A stretch of 64,000 nucleotides of DNA, from contig NZ_LTAQ01000067.1 in the NCBI RefSeq assembly GCF_001590835.1, positions 34,752 through 98,751 on the forward strand, in the 5' to 3' direction. The stretch's first letter is position 1, and each line of letters starts with the position of its first letter. A program made the position numbers and the translations under genes. Source of the DNA: Bacillus gaemokensis (GTDB lineage Bacteria > Bacillota > Bacilli > Bacillales > Bacillaceae_G). This document shows positions 62,732 to 64,000 of the stretch, in pieces. Below the pieces are notes generated by a model. That model searched no databases, was not told the origin of the DNA, and worked only from the letters and a program-made list of their open reading frames with translations.

Positions 62732-63496
62732 TTACCTCACAAAATATAATTCTAGTTTCTGAAATTCTGCTTTTCTATCCGCTTTAACGATACCAATTTC
62801 CTCTATTGTATTCCTTCGTATAGATTTGTACCTTACGTATGTCTTACATTCTGCTTCAAAAGGAAATGGCGTAATTCGAATCTTTTCTTTATCAATCCAC
62901 TCAGCTGTTAACGGTTCATTGGTAGCCTTGTTAAAAACTTCGCTCCCTTCAAATCCCTCTTTAAACAACTCAATTTCTTCTTTTTTCTTGACACCAGGTT
63001 CGTTCATACAAGCATACAAAGATAATTCATCACAGAATTTCAAAAGCTTATAGTGTTTATCAAACATAGCACACTGTATTTTTGTTAACGTTTTCAAAAT
63101 TCTTTTTTGACGATTTAATTCCTTGTTATAAAACCCTACCATTTCCTCATCTTCTTGATTAAGAGGAAATGATATAAAATGCTTACTACAAAGCAAAGCA
63201 CCGTAAGGATTTACATTCTCAATTTCATCAAGGCCTAGAGTATAAAAAACAAATCGTAATGAACTCGGACAATCCATAAACGTATACGGTACATTTTTAG
63301 CATCATTCCAAATTGGCGTTTTATCTAATGCAATCCATCCTCTATCATGTTCATAAATCGCATCGATGCACTCTTTTAAATAGACGTTATCTTCAAATAA
63401 ATTTGTTTTAACATACTTCGCAATTTCCCCTGCCAAAAATCCATGATCATGTTGCCGAATTAATATTAGTTCTTCACTTTTTGTGCGAATAATCAT
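62732..63496 (-). CDS. DUF3891 family protein
   Basis: A 254-residue protein starting at ATG 63496 (GAGGGGGAG). It has the family's His/Asp signature: 'IRQHDHGFLAGEIAKYV' and 'IYEHDRGWIALDK', reminiscent of an HD-type metal site, then 'YLLKFCDELSLYACMNEPGVKKKEEIELFKEGF'-like segments and a beta end. The function of DUF3891 is unknown; the His-Asp pattern suggests a metal-dependent phosphatase, an inference only. Confidence 0.8.
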   Translation of the reverse strand: MIIRTKSEELILIRQHDHGFLAGEIAKYVKTNLFEDNVYLKECIDAIYEHDRGWIALDKTPIWNDAKNVPYTFMDCPSSLRFVFYTLGLDEIENVNPYGALLCSKHFISFPLNQEDEEMVGFYNKELNRQKRILKTLTKIQCAMFDKHYKLLKFCDELSLYACMNEPGVKKKEEIELFKEGFEGSEVFNKATNEPLTAEWIDKEKIRITPFPFEAECKTYVRYKSIRRNTIEEIGIVKADRKAEFQKLELYFVR

Positions 63497-63819
63497 AATT
63501 ATACTCCCCCTCACTTCTATTTTATATATAAATCCACCTTTTTAAAGCTGCAATAAAAATAAATTCATCTATACTTTGCAGGGATTTAGCCTCTTTCACC
63601 GAAATTAAGATAACAATGCAACGCTACCAATCTTTTACACTAATAAATATTTCTCCATTCTATCAGATTTTACTGAAAGAGTACCCCTACTTCAATTATG
63701 TGAAGGGCGAAGCCAAATGATAAGTGGTGGGGTAAATTTCGCCTTGCAAAGCAAAAGCCTTGCTTTTCATTTTATCGTTGATACAATCAGTCTGATAAGT
63801 AATGAAGGTTGGTGTATCA
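63497..63819. other. Intergenic region with left end of an IS200/IS605 element
   Basis: The last part has hairpin-forming sequence with CCCC/GGGG arms (about 63686-63733) and a second small stem (CAAAGCAAAAGCC..) that resemble the left-end folds of IS200/IS605 elements before tnpA. The first 180 bases are the DUF3891 promoter. Confidence 0.5.
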
Positions 63820-64000
63820 ATGAATTTAGATAGTAATAATCATTCGGTATTCAGTTTACATTATCACTTGGTATTGGTTATCAAGTACCGTAGAAAAGTG
63901 ATAACTGATGATATATCAGAGCGTGCGAAAGAGATGTTTGTCTTGCTTAGGGAAAAATATCACATTTCACTACTAGAGTGGAATCACGATATTGACCATG
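63820..64000 (+). CDS. tnpA: IS200/IS605 transposase TnpA, partial
   Basis: The 60 residues visible before the window edge start 'MNLDSNNHSVFSLHYHLVLVIKYRRKVI' and reach 'LLEWNHDIDH', matching the Y1 HUH transposase family whose HUH pair follows in 'DxDHVH'-like context. The catalytic Tyr would be beyond the edge. TnpA cuts single-stranded DNA at the element's hairpin ends. A tnpB partner may follow outside the window. Confidence 0.85.
   Translation, partial: MNLDSNNHSVFSLHYHLVLVIKYRRKVITDDISERAKEMFVLLREKYHISLLEWNHDIDH

Overview
The window looks like a chromosomal segment of a Bacillus cereus-group bacterium (B. cereus / thuringiensis type). The support is its AT-rich composition, strong GGAGG ribosome sites, an exosporium-leader/collagen-like spore protein, a Spo0E-like phosphatase, T-box-controlled tyrZ- and thrZ-type synthetase genes, many GNAT acetyltransferases, a chromosomal cat gene with translational attenuation, and a secreted thermitase-like subtilase. 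No rRNA or tRNA gene was seen.

Layout. 0-5.9 kb is a degraded accessory zone: an aspartokinase ACT remnant, a zinc-knuckle protein, a gene-free array of tandem stem-loops (about 1.3-2.6 kb), a DivIC-like protein, a frameshifted exosporium protein, an N-terminally lost dUTPase and a frameshifted phage/ICE integrase. 5.9-20.3 kb is ordinary chromosome: a heterodimeric ABC exporter, DUF1349 and GNAT proteins, gabT with a MOSC protein, two LysR regulators, a PAF-acetylhydrolase-like enzyme, a C45 acyltransferase and an asd copy with one nonsense codon. 20.3-29.8 kb has a broken PLP enzyme, a VOC protein, an MFS remnant with its MarR regulator and palindromic operators, a nonsense-interrupted P-loop kinase, a CPBP protease, a cold-shock gene with a structured leader, a YdjO-like protein and T-box-tyrZ. 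30-39 kb has a frameshifted IS3/IS150-type element, a second hemY, a Spo0E-like small gene, an unrecognised His-rich protein, an IS605-type tnpB with candidate guide-RNA region, a decayed RelA/SpoT homologue and a YmaF-like His-rich protein. 39-50 kb holds small accessory enzymes (GNAT, Nudix, phosphoglycerate-mutase-like phosphatase, SnoaL-like protein, CAT, ZIP transporter) mixed with gene fragments. 50-64 kb has a double-MerR regulator, thrZ behind two T-boxes, rluF, an alanine/glycine symporter behind a tandem glycine riboswitch, the subtilase, broken MBL and DinB genes, a DUF3891 protein, and the start of an IS200/IS605 tnpA cut by the window edge.

Two genome-scale patterns stand out. 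Many genes are interrupted by single in-frame stops that could each come from a C-to-T change in a Gln or Arg codon. Many other fragments keep only the 3' end, or both ends, of the parent gene. Regulation by RNA structure is rich: T-boxes, glycine riboswitch, cat attenuator, csp leader, and an IS ribosome site sequestered in a hairpin. The least explained element is the tandem stem-loop array near 1.3-2.6 kb.
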